Both the position numbers and the translations under genes were made by a program. The notes beneath the pieces are model-generated. The model saw only the letters and a program-made list of their open reading frames with translations. It searched no databases and was not told where the DNA came from. Of a DNA stretch of 64,000 nt, positions 46,721 through 56,319 are shown piece after piece. The stretch comes from UBA4744 sp963718995 (lineage in GTDB: Bacteria > Actinomycetota > Acidimicrobiia > Spongiisociales > UBA4744). The stretch lies in NCBI GenBank assembly GCA_963718995.1, contig CAVRAP010000020.1, forward strand, positions 566,664 through 630,663, given 5' to 3'. The number at the start of each line of letters is the position of its first letter. Position 1 is the stretch's first letter.

Positions 46721-47269
46721 TTGAAACGACTCACCACGCTGCTTCTTGCTGTCGCACTGGTAGCCAGTGCATGCGGCGCGGCGGCCGATGCCGGGGTCGG
46801 AGAAACGACCACCACGACGGCGGCTGCTACGACCACAACGGAAGCGACCACGACAACAACCAAGGCCACCACCACGACCACCGCCCCGACGACCACGACC
46901 ACCGAAGCATCCGGCATCGTGGAGGGCGAAGATCCTGACGTAGATGCGATCGTCGTCGCCTACACGACTGCCCTCGATAGCGTCACACCGTACGAGGACA
47001 AGGCGCCTTACATCGATGATCCCGAGGGGCTCGAAGACACCGTCGCCCAGTACCTGTCAACCGGCGAGTCCATGGGCGGCATCGGTGTCGCGGTATCTGC
47101 AGTAGCGATCGACGGCGACACAGCGGTCGTTACCTACGACCTGTTGTTCGGCGGCAACCCCACCTATCCCGATCTCAGCGGCGATGCCGTCAAGACGGCC
47201 GACGGCTGGAAGATCACGCGGGCAGGGTTCTGTTCGCTGATGTCTTCGGCACGGGTCGGATGCCCGTAA
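46721..47269 (+). CDS. Lipoprotein with poly-Thr linker
   Basis: 182 residues from a TTG with GGAGG upstream. Lipobox VALVASACGA, then a long linker of Thr with a few Ala/Glu/Lys (EATTTTTKATTTTTAPTTTT). The mature domain (VDAIVVAYTTALDSVTPYED, GDTAVVTYDLLFGGNPTY, ADGWKITRAGFCSLM) looks NTF2/SnoaL-like. It lies 13 bases upstream of the haem-binding protein gene, so it may be part of the importer operon. Confidence 0.8.
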   Translation: MKRLTTLLLAVALVASACGAAADAGVGETTTTTAAATTTTEATTTTTKATTTTTAPTTTTTEASGIVEGEDPDVDAIVVAYTTALDSVTPYEDKAPYIDDPEGLEDTVAQYLSTGESMGGIGVAVSAVAIDGDTAVVTYDLLFGGNPTYPDLSGDAVKTADGWKITRAGFCSLMSSARVGCP

Positions 47270-47282
47270 CCGGGAGATTGGT

Positions 47283-48275
47283 ATGCAGACACGGCTGATC
47301 GGGCTGGTGCTGGCAATGGCGTTGGTCGGTGGCGCCTGCGCTTCTCAACCCGTCGGCACCACAACCGCCGGGGAAATAACGACCAGCACAACGGTCGGGA
47401 CCACGACCTCGACTTCGAGCGTGGGAGCTCCCGTGATCGCAACCTTCATCGGTGCCGATGACGTTGAGTCGACGATCACCGACACGAGTCGCATCGTCAC
47501 GTTGAGCGGGGACCTGACCGAGACAGTATGGAGGCTCGGTTTCGGGGATTCGGTGGTAGCCACCGACGTCACCACCGTCTACCCCCCGGAAGCCATCGGG
47601 CTGCCGGTGGTGGGAGTAGGCCGTTTCCTGTCGGCAGAGGGAGTCCTGGCGCAGGACCCAACCCTGGTAATCGGTGACACCCAGACCTCTCCGCTGGAGG
47701 CGATCGAGCAGATTCGGAGCGCCGGGGTCCCCGTAGTGGTCCTCGACGTACCGACCACCTTTGACGGCTTATACGACAAAATCGAAGACCTGGCCGACGC
47801 TCTCGGAGTCCCCGAAAGAGGAGCAGATCTCGCCGCCGAGGTCCGGTCGGGGATCGAGCAGGCTCTCGAATCGGCGTCGGCACTCGAACCTACACCGGGT
47901 ATCGCTTTTGTATACAGCCGGGGTCCCGATGTGATGCTGCTCTTCGGGTCGGAGATGACCACCCAGCCCCTGATCGAGGCCGCCGGTGGCCGCGACGTGG
48001 GTGCCGCAAGCGGAGTGACGGGCACAGTGTCGATCACTCCCGAGGCTCTCGTTGCAGCCGCGCCGGATGTCATTATCATCACCAGCGAGGGTTTGCAGGC
48101 GCTCGGCGGCGAGCCGGGACTGCTGGCGATTCCTGGTTTTGCCGAGACCCCGGCGGGTCGAGACGGGCGCATTCTCAATTATCCGGAAGGGGACTTCCTG
48201 ACGTTCGGCCCGCGTATCGCCGGGTCCCTCGAGCTGCTGATCGCCGATCTTCATTCCATACTTCTAGATTCGTGA
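47283..48275 (+). CDS. hmuT: Haem ABC transporter substrate-binding lipoprotein
   Basis: 330 residues; ATG with GGGAG upstream. The lipobox is VGGACAS and a Thr/Ser linker follows. The periplasmic-binding fold begins RIVTLSGDLTETVWRLGFGD with VVGVGRFLSAEGVLAQDPTL, the pattern of HmuT-type haem-binding proteins. Permease and ATPase genes follow with four-base overlaps. Ligand assignment to haem rests on family similarity. Confidence 0.88.
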   Translation: MQTRLIGLVLAMALVGGACASQPVGTTTAGEITTSTTVGTTTSTSSVGAPVIATFIGADDVESTITDTSRIVTLSGDLTETVWRLGFGDSVVATDVTTVYPPEAIGLPVVGVGRFLSAEGVLAQDPTLVIGDTQTSPLEAIEQIRSAGVPVVVLDVPTTFDGLYDKIEDLADALGVPERGADLAAEVRSGIEQALESASALEPTPGIAFVYSRGPDVMLLFGSEMTTQPLIEAAGGRDVGAASGVTGTVSITPEALVAAAPDVIIITSEGLQALGGEPGLLAIPGFAETPAGRDGRILNYPEGDFLTFGPRIAGSLELLIADLHSILLDS

Positions 48276-49309
48276 CCCAACCGGCCGCCGCCACCGACCG
48301 CAAGCCCGGTCGCCACGCGGCGGTGTTGGTTCTCGGAACCGGATTGCTGGCGCTGATGGTGGTTGGCCTCTTGAGTGGTGCGGTGGCGATCAACCCGGCC
48401 GACCTCCTCCATATGTTCGGCCGCCGGCTTGGATTGACCGACGATCCGGAACGTCTCACCGATTCGGTCCTATGGGCCATCCGGCTTCCCCGGGTTCTGA
48501 CAGGGGCAATAGTCGGGGCCGGATTGGGTGTTGCCGGAGCGGCCCTACAGGGGACGTTCCGCAATCACATGGCCGACCCCCATCTTGTCGGTATCTCCCC
48601 GGCCGCCGGCCTCGGCGCGGTGGCCGGAATCGCCCTGACTCCCGCAGGTGGCCCACCTCTCGTCATGATGCTGGGCGCCGCCGCGGCCGGCGCTGGTGCC
48701 GCATTGCTGATGCGCAGAATCGCCAAGCGGGTCATCGACTCCAACCAGTTCATCCTGGTGGGACTCGCCTTGGGACTGGCGATGCTGGCCTGGCTGGGGG
48801 CAATTGTCCTCGCCTGGGACAGCCCCCGGGTCCCGACGTTCACGTTTTGGGTCTTCGGGGGACTAACCGGATCGACCTGGTCGGCGCTGGCCGCCGGAAC
48901 ACCAATCGTGCTCATCGGTGCAGCGATAGTGGCCGCCTCCGCTCGATCCCTTGACCTTCTCTCCCTGGGTGAGCCCGAAGCGCGCCACGTCGGGGTGAAC
49001 GTCGACCGGGTCATCACCGTGATCCTGCTCGGTGTCGGCCTGGCGGTCGGAGGTGCAGTGGGTCTGGGCGGAGCCATCGGGTTCGTCGGCTTGATCGTCC
49101 CGCTCATCGTGCGCCGGTGGATCGGCCCGGCTCATGGCCGGCTCCTCCTCGCTTCGGCACTGGGCGGCGCTGCCATGGTGGTGGCCGTGGACATCCTGGC
49201 CAGGACAGTGGCCGCCCCGATCGAGATTCCTGTCGGCCTCTTCACGGCGATCCTCGGCGCGCCGGTGTTCGTTTGGTTTCTCATGCGAGTCGGACGGTCA
49301 CGGTCATGA
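48272..49309 (+). CDS. hmuU: Haem ABC transporter permease (FecCD family)
   Basis: 345 residues; the GTG overlaps the upstream stop (GTGA). About nine to ten transmembrane helices, with WAIRLPRVLTGAIVGAGLGV, AALQGTFRNHMADPHLVGIS and GGAIGFVGLIVPLIVRRWIG, the FecCD/BtuC family hallmarks. It would form the membrane channel of the importer. Confidence 0.92.
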   Translation: MTQPAAATDRKPGRHAAVLVLGTGLLALMVVGLLSGAVAINPADLLHMFGRRLGLTDDPERLTDSVLWAIRLPRVLTGAIVGAGLGVAGAALQGTFRNHMADPHLVGISPAAGLGAVAGIALTPAGGPPLVMMLGAAAAGAGAALLMRRIAKRVIDSNQFILVGLALGLAMLAWLGAIVLAWDSPRVPTFTFWVFGGLTGSTWSALAAGTPIVLIGAAIVAASARSLDLLSLGEPEARHVGVNVDRVITVILLGVGLAVGGAVGLGGAIGFVGLIVPLIVRRWIGPAHGRLLLASALGGAAMVVAVDILARTVAAPIEIPVGLFTAILGAPVFVWFLMRVGRSRS

Positions 49310-50098
49310 AGCCGGCAGTGCAGGCCGAGAGGATCATGTACCGCCAGGGCTCTGCAGTCCTGGTCGATGATGTGAGCCTCACGGCGGATCCGGGTGAGAT
49401 CCTGGGGATTGTCGGACCGAACGGTGCAGGCAAGACCACCCTGCTGCGAATCCTGGCCGGCGATCTAGCCCCGTCCGCCGGGCGGGCCCGGGTGCAAGAC
49501 GTCGACCGCGTCCCGGACACCTCTGCAGGAACTGGCACATCTGCGCGCCTATCTGAGCCCCAAGGGGGTGTCCGAGAATCCCTTCACCGTCCGGGATACG
49601 GTCACGATGGGCCGCCACCCCCACCGTCGAGCCGTCATCGATGCCGGCAACCACGAAGCAATCGTCGAGTCGGCGATGGAACGAACCGACGTCATCCACC
49701 TGGCCGATCGGGTGATGAGCAGTCTGTCAACGGGAGAACAACAGCAGGTTGGTCTGGCACGGGTGATAGCCCAGGAGACACCCGTACTTTTCCTGGACGA
49801 GCCGACCTCGTCACTCGACATAGGACATCAGGAAAAGGTCATGCAAGTCTTACGGTCATTGGCCCGGGAGGGCACCACCGTTCTGGTTATCTTGCATGAC
49901 CTCAACCTCGCCGCCGCCCACACGGACCGCATGATCCTGCTCAACGGCGGGCGAGCGATCGCCACCGGCCTTGCCTCGGAAGTCTTGACGAGCGAGCGTC
50001 TGTCCTCGGTGTACCGGCAACCGATCGAAGTGGTACCGCATCCACACCGCACATGCCCCCTCGTTCTGACGATCGATCCTGGGGACGGCTCCTCCTGA
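49306..50098 (+). CDS. hmuV: Haem ABC transporter ATPase, frameshifted
   Basis: ATG overlaps the permease stop (ATGA). The first frame gives Walker A IVGPNGAGKTTLLRILAGD; from about 49510-49516 the frame changes and continues TPLQELAHLRAYLSPKG, ENPFTVRDTVTMGRHPHR, signature LSTGEQQQVGLARVIAQ and Walker B VLFLDEPTSSLD to 50098. Removing one C from TCCCGG gives a normal 263-residue HmuV-type ATPase. Confidence 0.85.
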
Positions 50099-50150
50099 AA
50101 GAGAGGCGATAGTCCCGGTAGTGTTCGTCGACCAACCACAGGAGAAGATT

Positions 50151-50495
50151 ATGGCGATCACCGGCATGCACACCCTCGTGTTCTCACCGGAGGCCGACGC
50201 GGTCCGCGCCCTCTTGCGAGACGCTTTCGGATGGAACCACATCGACACGGGTGACGGCTGGCTCAGCTTTGCTGCGCCACCCACCGAGTTGGGCGTCCAC
50301 CCCGGCGAGCAGCCCGGTCACTCGATCTCGCTCATGTGCGACGATCTCGCCGCCACCATGGACGAGCTCAGCGCCAAAGGCATCGAGTTCCAGGGGCCGG
50401 TCGAGGAGAGAAGCTACGGGATGGTCACCACCATGCTCCTGCCGGGCGGCCTCACCATGATGCTGTACGAACCGACGCACCCGACGGTCAACTGA
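50151..50495 (+). CDS. VOC (glyoxalase/bleomycin resistance) family protein
   Basis: 114 residues; ATG with AGGAGAAG upstream. One VOC half-module pair is visible (MHTLVFSPEADAVRALLRDA, SISLMCDDLAATMDELSAKG, LLPGGLTMMLYEP). The terminal Glu in MLYEP and the first His in MHTLVF are likely metal ligands. The substrate is unknown. Confidence 0.88.
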   Translation: MAITGMHTLVFSPEADAVRALLRDAFGWNHIDTGDGWLSFAAPPTELGVHPGEQPGHSISLMCDDLAATMDELSAKGIEFQGPVEERSYGMVTTMLLPGGLTMMLYEPTHPTVN

Positions 50496-50540
50496 CCCCG
50501 GGCCGGGCCGACCGAACATCGGCCGGGTGCGGCCTGAATC

Positions 50541-50741
50541 TCAGTACCGCCGCTTGATAGTCCTCGGATCGTCGATCGTGACGGCAACGATCGGCGACTC
50601 CGCGTCGCCGGGTTGCAGTACCTCCATGAGGTGGGCCTGCAACTCGGCCTCCGACATCACCGGTGTGGGGAGTATGTCGTCGGAGAGCTTCACGAGGATG
50701 CGGGCGCGGTATTCCTTGCTGGGCTGGCGTGGGCGGTCCAA
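50541..50741 (-). CDS. Small hypothetical protein
   Basis: 66 residues from a TTG with AGAAGGAG six bases upstream. The sequence (MDRPRQPSKEYRARILVKLS ... EAELQAHLMEVLQPGD ... VAVTIDDPRTIKRRY) has balanced composition and looks like a real alpha/beta protein. It converges with the VOC gene. The family is not recognised. Confidence 0.5.
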   Translation of the reverse strand: MDRPRQPSKEYRARILVKLSDDILPTPVMSEAELQAHLMEVLQPGDAESPIVAVTIDDPRTIKRRY

Positions 50742-50895
50742 GTCGGCTCCTTCTGCACTGGGATCGACGATACCCGTTTCGTGCTCCGGGTGGATCGGGA
50801 AAGCACCGCTGGAGGTTTTTTTGCAAGAGTTGTCGAAATCGGTGGCGAGTCTTCGTCGTATGGGCGAAGGTATCTCGAAAGCGAAGGGAGACACG

Positions 50896-51268
50896 ATGCC
50901 TACGTACGCAGCATTGATCTACGGGCCGGCCGAGGACGAGGGCCAGGGCACTCTAGGAGGACTGGGCCGCGGTGATAGCCGAGTACAACGAGTTCGGCGA
51001 GAAGGCCGGGGCAGCCGGGGTGATGGCCGGAGGCGAAGCGCTTCAGGACACCTCCACGGCAACCACCATCCACGTGAAGGGCGGCAAGGGCGGCGAGTTG
51101 ATCACCACCGACGGTCCTTTCGCCGAGACCAAAGAGGTCCTGGGCGGGTTCTACTTGCTCAAGTGTGCCGACCTCGACGAGGCCGTCCAGTGGGCCGCCC
51201 AGATCCCCGGCGCCTGGCACGGCAGGGTTGAGGTGCGGCCGATCGTTGACTTCTCCGAAGGCCAGTGA
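50896..51268 (+). CDS. YCII/DGPF-domain protein, frameshifted
   Basis: ATG with AAGGGAG upstream. MPTYAALIYGPAEDEGQGT is in one frame; WAAVIAEYNEFGEKAGAAG, GELITTDGPFAETKEVLGGF and QIPGAWHGRVEVRPI follow in another. Removing one G of TAGGAGG at about 50951-50960 gives a normal ~123-residue DGPF protein. DGPF proteins typically sit beside ECF42-type sigma factors, as here (four-base overlap with the next gene). Confidence 0.82.
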
Positions 51269-52459
51269 CGGTCGACGAGATCATCCGGATTGAGGGTGGC
51301 CGGGTACTGGCCACCCTCATCCGGTTGACCGGCGACTTCGGTCTGGCCGAAGACGCCCTCCAGGACGCGGTGGTCGTCGCCCTCGAGCAGTGGAACCGAT
51401 CGGGCCCCCCGGACAACCCGGCAGCGTGGCTCACCACGGTGGCCCGCAACAAAGCTCTCGACCGCCTCCGGCGGGAGGCACGCCGATCCCACAAAGAAAC
51501 CGAGGCTTTCCAGATGCTGGCCGACCCGCCCGGTCCTCCCCGGGGTGACGATCGCCTGCGGCTTATCTTCACCTGCTGTCACCCGGCGCTGGCGCCGGCG
51601 ACCCGGGTGGCGCTCACCCTGCGAACGATCGGCGGGTTGACCACCACCGAAATCGCCCGGGCGTTCCTGGTTCCTGAAGCGACCATGGGACAGCGGATCA
51701 GCCGGGCGAAACGGAAGATCGCGGTGGCGCATATCCCCTACCGGGTCCCCGCGCCGCACGAACTGCCGGACCGGCTCCCGGCCGTACTGGCGGTGGTCTA
51801 CCTCATCTTCACCACCGGGCACCACGCCCCCGGCGGGCGTCTGGATTCGCGAGTCGACCTGGCGCAGGAAGCGATCCGGTTGGGCCGCCTCCTCGTCGAG
51901 TTGATGCCGGACGAACCCGAGTGCCTCGGGTTGCTGGCCTTGATGCTGGCCACCCATGCCCGTCGTGACGCTCGCCTCGACCCGATCGGAAACCTGGTGC
52001 TGCTGGCCGATCAAGACCGCAGCCGGTGGGATCACGCCGCCATTGCGGAAGCGGCCGAGATGGTCGACCAGGTGCTGAGGCGCCGGACCGTCGGCACCTA
52101 TCAAATCCAGGCGGCCGATCGCCTGCCTGCACAGCCTCGCCGATTCGGACGCCACCACCGACTGGAAGCAGATCGTCGACCTCTACCGCAACCTCGAACA
52201 GGTCGCGCCATCCCCGGTGGTCCGGGTCAACCGGGCCGTGGCTGAAGCCAAGGTCTTCGGGCCGGAGACCGGACTCGCGCTGCTCGAACAAGCAGACGGG
52301 GTGGAACGGTGGCACCTCTACTGGTCTGCGGTGGCCGCCCTCCACCGGCAGGCCGGCCGGACCGATGCCGCAGCCCGGGCGTACCGGTCGGCCCTGGATT
52401 GCGAGATGAACGACACCGATCGGACGTTCCTCGAGGAACAGCTTCAATCGCTCGAATGA
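51265..52459 (+). CDS. ECF42-type RNA polymerase sigma factor, frameshifted
   Basis: GTG overlaps the DGPF stop. Sigma region 2 is RLTGDFGLAEDALQDAVVVA with NPAAWLTTVARNKALDRLRR; region 4 is LRTIGGLTTTEIARAFLVPE with QRISRAKRKI. A long C-terminal TPR-like extension (DUF6596 type) follows. At about 52111-52121 the frame changes in GGCCGATC, and ADSDATTDWKQIVDLYRNLE up to LEEQLQSLE continues in another frame. One base fewer gives a 397-residue ECF42 protein. No anti-sigma factor is present, in keeping with this group. Confidence 0.88.
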
Positions 52460-52500
52460 CTGGACGAACCGGCTCCCCTGGGTAGGTAACCTTGGTGGTG

Positions 52501-52968
52501 ATGAGCCGTCCGTCTCCGCGCCTGCAATGGTTCTTCAAGGCTCCAGGCCGGTTATACCGGATGGGGCTAGGCCCGCTGCTGGGCCGACGATTCCTGGCGG
52601 TAACCCACCGGGGCAGGACATCCGGAAAGCTGTACGACACGGTGCTCGAGGTGGCGGTTTACGACCCGGCCACGCATGAAAGCATCGTGGTGTCCGCCTA
52701 CGGCACGAAAGCCGACTGGTACCGCAATCTGCAGGCGACTCCGGCCGTGCGGGTTCGAACGGGACGCATGGACTACGTTCCCGAACATCGGATGCTCACC
52801 GAAGAGGAGGCGATCAACGCCGCGGCACAGTTCTGTCGGGACCATCCCTGGGAAGCCAAGCTCGCTCCTAGAGTGCTTCCGGCGATCGGGGCCGTCGCCC
52901 CCGGTTCGTCTGATCCGGTCGCGATGCTGGCTTCGCTGCCCATGGTCGCCTTTCGACCACAGCAGTGA
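52501..52968 (+). CDS. Deazaflavin (F420)-dependent nitroreductase family protein
   Basis: 155 residues from the ATG at 52501. RRFLAVTHRGRTSGKLYDTV, IVVSAYGTKADWYRNLQATP and AVRVRTGRMDYVPEHRML are the usual DDN-family blocks. It is the fourth member of this family in the window and stands alone. Confidence 0.85.
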   Translation: MSRPSPRLQWFFKAPGRLYRMGLGPLLGRRFLAVTHRGRTSGKLYDTVLEVAVYDPATHESIVVSAYGTKADWYRNLQATPAVRVRTGRMDYVPEHRMLTEEEAINAAAQFCRDHPWEAKLAPRVLPAIGAVAPGSSDPVAMLASLPMVAFRPQQ

Positions 52969-53027
52969 TCCTCGGCTCGCGGGCTACCGCCTAGGACCGG
53001 CCAAGGTGAATCTCGTCCGAAACCGGT

Positions 53028-53795
53028 CTAGGCCAGCCCGAAGCCTTGGTCGCGTATGACCGGACCGAGCCCCGTGCGCTTTGGCTCAGCTACTCGACGG
53101 GCCGAATGCTCCATCCATCCGTAATCCTCCATCTCCCCCGCTCCGCCGGGTACCGGCACCTGGCGTCCCCGATAGATACCGGTCTCCGCCATGACCCGGT
53201 CGTACTCCAGCAGTCCCGCTTCCTCGTCACCGACGTCATAGGTCTCCCAATGCAAGATGACCGACGTGGGCAGCCGGGGCTTTGGTTTCGGCGTCTCCCC
53301 GGGCCAGCCCAACGTCATGCCGGCGATGGGGAAGGTCAGCCGGGGCAGCTGCAACAATTCGATCACTGCGGCCGGATCGTTGCGGATCGCTCCGATGTAG
53401 CAGGAGCCCAGTCCGAGCGATTCGGCGGCCAACGTGGCCGTCTGCATCAGGATGGCCGCGTCGACCGCAGCAACCAGGAACGGTTCGACATGTTCGGTCG
53501 GCTGCGTGTAGCCGCGGTACTCACAGATGCGGTCGAGCCGGCTTCGGTCGGCACACCATGCCAGAAAGACGGGCGCCTCGGCTATCTGCGCCTGACCGCC
53601 ACAGAGTTCCGACAGCCGGGCCCGCCGGTCCGCGTCCGTGACGGCGACGACGCTGTACATCTGCAGGTTGGAGGACGTGGCGCTGCGTTGGGCCGCTGCC
53701 ACGATGCTCTCAACGAGCTCGGTCGAGACCGGCTCGGGACTGAACCTGCGTACCGAAGCGTGGCGGTAGATCTGTTCGATGACTGGCGTGGTCAT
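53028..53795 (-). CDS. NADPH-dependent FMN nitroreductase (NfsA-like)
   Basis: 255 residues; ATG at 53795 with GGGAGAAGC upstream. VIEQIYRHASVRRFSPEPVS with RSATSSNLQMYSVVAVTDAD is the classic nitroreductase FMN site; a C-terminal extension (LPTSVILHWETYDV ... YGWMEHSARRV) fits NfsA/FRP-type oxygen-insensitive nitroreductases. The natural electron acceptor is unknown. Confidence 0.9.
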   Translation of the reverse strand: MTTPVIEQIYRHASVRRFSPEPVSTELVESIVAAAQRSATSSNLQMYSVVAVTDADRRARLSELCGGQAQIAEAPVFLAWCADRSRLDRICEYRGYTQPTEHVEPFLVAAVDAAILMQTATLAAESLGLGSCYIGAIRNDPAAVIELLQLPRLTFPIAGMTLGWPGETPKPKPRLPTSVILHWETYDVGDEEAGLLEYDRVMAETGIYRGRQVPVPGGAGEMEDYGWMEHSARRVAEPKRTGLGPVIRDQGFGLA

Positions 53796-53941
53796 GCTTC
53801 TCCCTGGATGATGCGTCATGAAACCACGCTTGGGGCCATGACCGGTCGCGGGCCGACGTCGAGCCACAGCGGTAAGCCGGCCTGCGATGGATGGAAGGAC
53901 CGAATCGCCTCTATTTCAGCCTCAACGATGTGACCGGTAGG

Positions 53942-54355
53942 TCAGCGAGGCTCGGCCTGCTCGCTCGGTTCTTCGACGTTATCGTCGGCATCCAACGATT
54001 CATCGGCCGACGCGGAGGTGGAAGCGGCGCCCACCCACGGGGCAGGCCCGGCCGTCGCTTCCTCTAACTTGGTGATGTAATAGGGCTCACCGTGGGAAAC
54101 CGCCAGATCGCAGTAGTCCTCGATCGTCTCACGGGCCAGGTCGACGAGCGAATCACCCGCCATCGATTGGGCGGTCTTCCTGAAACGTTTGGTGCGCCTG
54201 GCAACCTTCTTGGGAAACCGCCGCGAGACCGGCGCGCCATCAGGACCCGTGTCGAGCGGGAACAAGGCCAGGGCGATGACCTCGGCGGCTTCACGGCTCA
54301 GTCCGCGATCGCTTACCAGGAGAGCGATCGCACGTATCCGTTTATGAGCCGACAT
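53942..54355 (-). CDS. Hypothetical basic/acidic protein
   Basis: 137 residues; ATG with AAAGGGAG upstream. MSAHKRIRAIALLVSDRGLS leads a helical domain (SREAAEVIALALFPLD), then a Lys/Arg cluster (KKVARRTKRFRK) and an acidic disordered tail (DESLDADDNVEEPSEQ). No family is recognised. Nucleic-acid contact through the basic patch is possible but unsupported. Confidence 0.6.
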   Translation of the reverse strand: MSAHKRIRAIALLVSDRGLSREAAEVIALALFPLDTGPDGAPVSRRFPKKVARRTKRFRKTAQSMAGDSLVDLARETIEDYCDLAVSHGEPYYITKLEEATAGPAPWVGAASTSASADESLDADDNVEEPSEQAEPR

Positions 54356-54600
54356 CAAAGACTCCCTTTGACAGTCGCATGAAAGGTGCGCTCCGGCATT
54401 CGAAGACGAGCCCATGGAGGACCTGGGTTTTCCATGCCCTTTGGTATCGGCACCCACCGTCTTCACCTTGATTTCTTCCCGGTAACGGGTATAAGCAGAT
54501 GATCAATGCCCCGGAGTTCGCGAATCGCGAGGTCTTCGGCAGGCAGCCCCGGGGTCGACGACGACACCCGACCGATCCGCGACAACAAAGGATCGCCCGG

Positions 54601-54786
54601 CTACTTCCTGACCCAGAAGGTGTTGCCGCAGTGGGGACACCCCAATTCGATTTCGCCACTTATGAACACGGTTCCCGGACGGGTCCGTCCGCTCTCGCGA
54701 TATTCCTTGACCGGCACCGGCGCTCCGCAGGAGTCACACGGCTTGATCGTGAGGTTGCGCCACCACGCCCGCAAGAAGTCCGACAT
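54601..54786 (-). CDS. Small zinc-ribbon protein
   Basis: 61 residues with two CxxC knuckles, CDSCG and CPHCG, 29 residues apart, and a Trp-rich start (MSDFLRAWWRNLTIKPCDSC). Such one-ribbon proteins probably bind zinc; their role is unknown. It diverges from the multihaem cytochrome gene. Confidence 0.72.
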   Translation of the reverse strand: MSDFLRAWWRNLTIKPCDSCGAPVPVKEYRESGRTRPGTVFISGEIELGCPHCGNTFWVRK

Positions 54787-55053
54787 GAGGCAAGGCTACG
54801 CCGGCCGGCGCAGAACCGGTCCATTGGCTGCAACGGACCGGCGAATGAAACTCCCATGCACGGCGACGTTCGCCGGTGGTCGATCTTTTCGACGTTCTGT
54901 CGGATTGATAGACTGAAGGCCGGGCACGGAAGACGTCTTTGCGGAGTCGAATGAAGATTGCGCGTTTAGGACGGATCGTCGACACATGCAGCACTGTCGA
55001 CCAGAAGGTCCAATGCGGCCGCCGCAGGGTCTGGCGGAATCGAGCGCCGACCG

Positions 55054-56319
55054 ATGCCTGATAAGCCAAGAAACATGCATGGGCGTCTCCGTCTCTTGGC
55101 CATTCTGCTGGTCGGTTCTGCGGTCTTTCTGCTCGGTCAAGCGACTGTTGCCGCCGACCCCCTAGGAACCACTACCGGCAGCCAGATGCTTCTCCGGCCT
55201 CGGCAGGAACCGGGACCTGCCGATGCCGCTTGTGCCACCTGCCACGAACGGCACAACGCCCGAACCGACTGCACCACCTGCCACACCAACACCCACCCCA
55301 CCACCACCGCCGACACCACCTGCACCACCTGCCACCAACCCCACAACGCCCGAACCGACTGCACCACCTGCCACACCAACACCCACCCCACCACCACCGC
55401 CGACACCACCTGCACCACCTGCCACCAACCCCACAACGCCCGAACCGACTGCACCACCTGCCACACCAACACCCACCCCACCACCACCGCCGACACCACC
55501 TGCACCACCTGCCACCAACCCCACAACGCCCGAACCGACTGCACCACCTGCCACACCAACACCCACCCCACCACCACCGCCGACACCACCTGCACCACCT
55601 GCCACCAACCCCACAACGCCCGAACCGACTGCACCACCTGCCACACCAACACCCACCCCACCACCACCGCCGACACCACCTGCACCACCTGCCACCAACC
55701 CCACAACGCCCGAACCGACTGCACCACCTGCCACACCAACACCCACCCCACCACCACCGCCGACACCACCTGCACCACCTGCCACCAACCCCACAACGCC
55801 CGAACCGACTGCACCACCTGCCACACCAACACCCACCCCACCACCACCGCCGACACCACCTGCACCACCTGCCACCAACCCCACAACGCCCGAACCGACT
55901 GCACCACCTGCCACACCAACACCCACGGGTCCGACCTCTACGCCGACTGCATAACGTGTCACGAAGTGGCCCACTCGGGCGGGCTCGCATGTGTGGGCTG
56001 TCACGAGGCTGCCCATGGCAACGTGGTCGACGATCCGTTGGATCGGAGTTCCGATTCCGATACGTCTTCGGTGGTTGTTCCGTCCATCACGACGACTTCG
56101 ATGTCCAACGTTGACAGCGGCACCGTCACTGCGGTTACCAGTGGAGCAGCCGGTGACCCGGCCGGTCGGGAAGGAGTCTTGTACGCGCCTTCCTTCGAGC
56201 GTCGCTACCTGGGTTGGATCATTTTGGCCGGCGGATTAATCCTGTTCGCCGTCGTGTTCTTGGATTCACGCCGAATCCTTCATCCCTCGACGAGAGCATC
56301 TCTCCCGGCGAGCAAGTAG
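55054..56319 (+). CDS. Membrane-anchored multihaem c-type cytochrome with 18 haem motifs
   Basis: 421 residues. An N-terminal signal helix (LRLLAILLVGSAVFLLGQAT) and a C-terminal transmembrane helix (LGWIILAGGLILFAVVFLD) flank a haem region of about 280 residues. There are 18 CxxCH sites: CATCH, then 15 CTTCH, CITCH and CVGCH. Most sit in a 30-residue repeat with two sites each (RTDCTTCHTNTHP and DTTCTTCHQPHNA). Each CxxCH has another His three to five residues later, suiting bis-His haem ligation. The protein should lie outside the membrane and conduct electrons; partners are not visible. The 90-base DNA repeats are identical. No ribosome site is evident; an in-frame ATG at 55075 is an alternative. 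Confidence 0.88.
   Translation: MPDKPRNMHGRLRLLAILLVGSAVFLLGQATVAADPLGTTTGSQMLLRPRQEPGPADAACATCHERHNARTDCTTCHTNTHPTTTADTTCTTCHQPHNARTDCTTCHTNTHPTTTADTTCTTCHQPHNARTDCTTCHTNTHPTTTADTTCTTCHQPHNARTDCTTCHTNTHPTTTADTTCTTCHQPHNARTDCTTCHTNTHPTTTADTTCTTCHQPHNARTDCTTCHTNTHPTTTADTTCTTCHQPHNARTDCTTCHTNTHPTTTADTTCTTCHQPHNARTDCTTCHTNTHGSDLYADCITCHEVAHSGGLACVGCHEAAHGNVVDDPLDRSSDSDTSSVVVPSITTTSMSNVDSGTVTAVTSGAAGDPAGREGVLYAPSFERRYLGWIILAGGLILFAVVFLDSRRILHPSTRASLPASK
55261..55926 (+). repeat. Perfect 90-bp tandem repeat, about 7.4 copies
   Basis: The unit beginning CGAACCGACTGCACCACCTG recurs every 90 bases at 55261, 55351, 55441, 55531, 55621, 55711, 55801 and 55891, the last partial. I saw no base difference between copies. 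It encodes the 30-residue two-haem module of the cytochrome. The C-rich sequence leaves several frames on both strands open by chance. Confidence 0.92.

Noticed and set aside
55137..56016. Several long open frames on both strands across the 90-bp repeat array
   Set aside because: They exist because a 90-base period without stops in the unit leaves frames open indefinitely. Only the CxxCH frame has a signal peptide, haem motifs and a membrane anchor.
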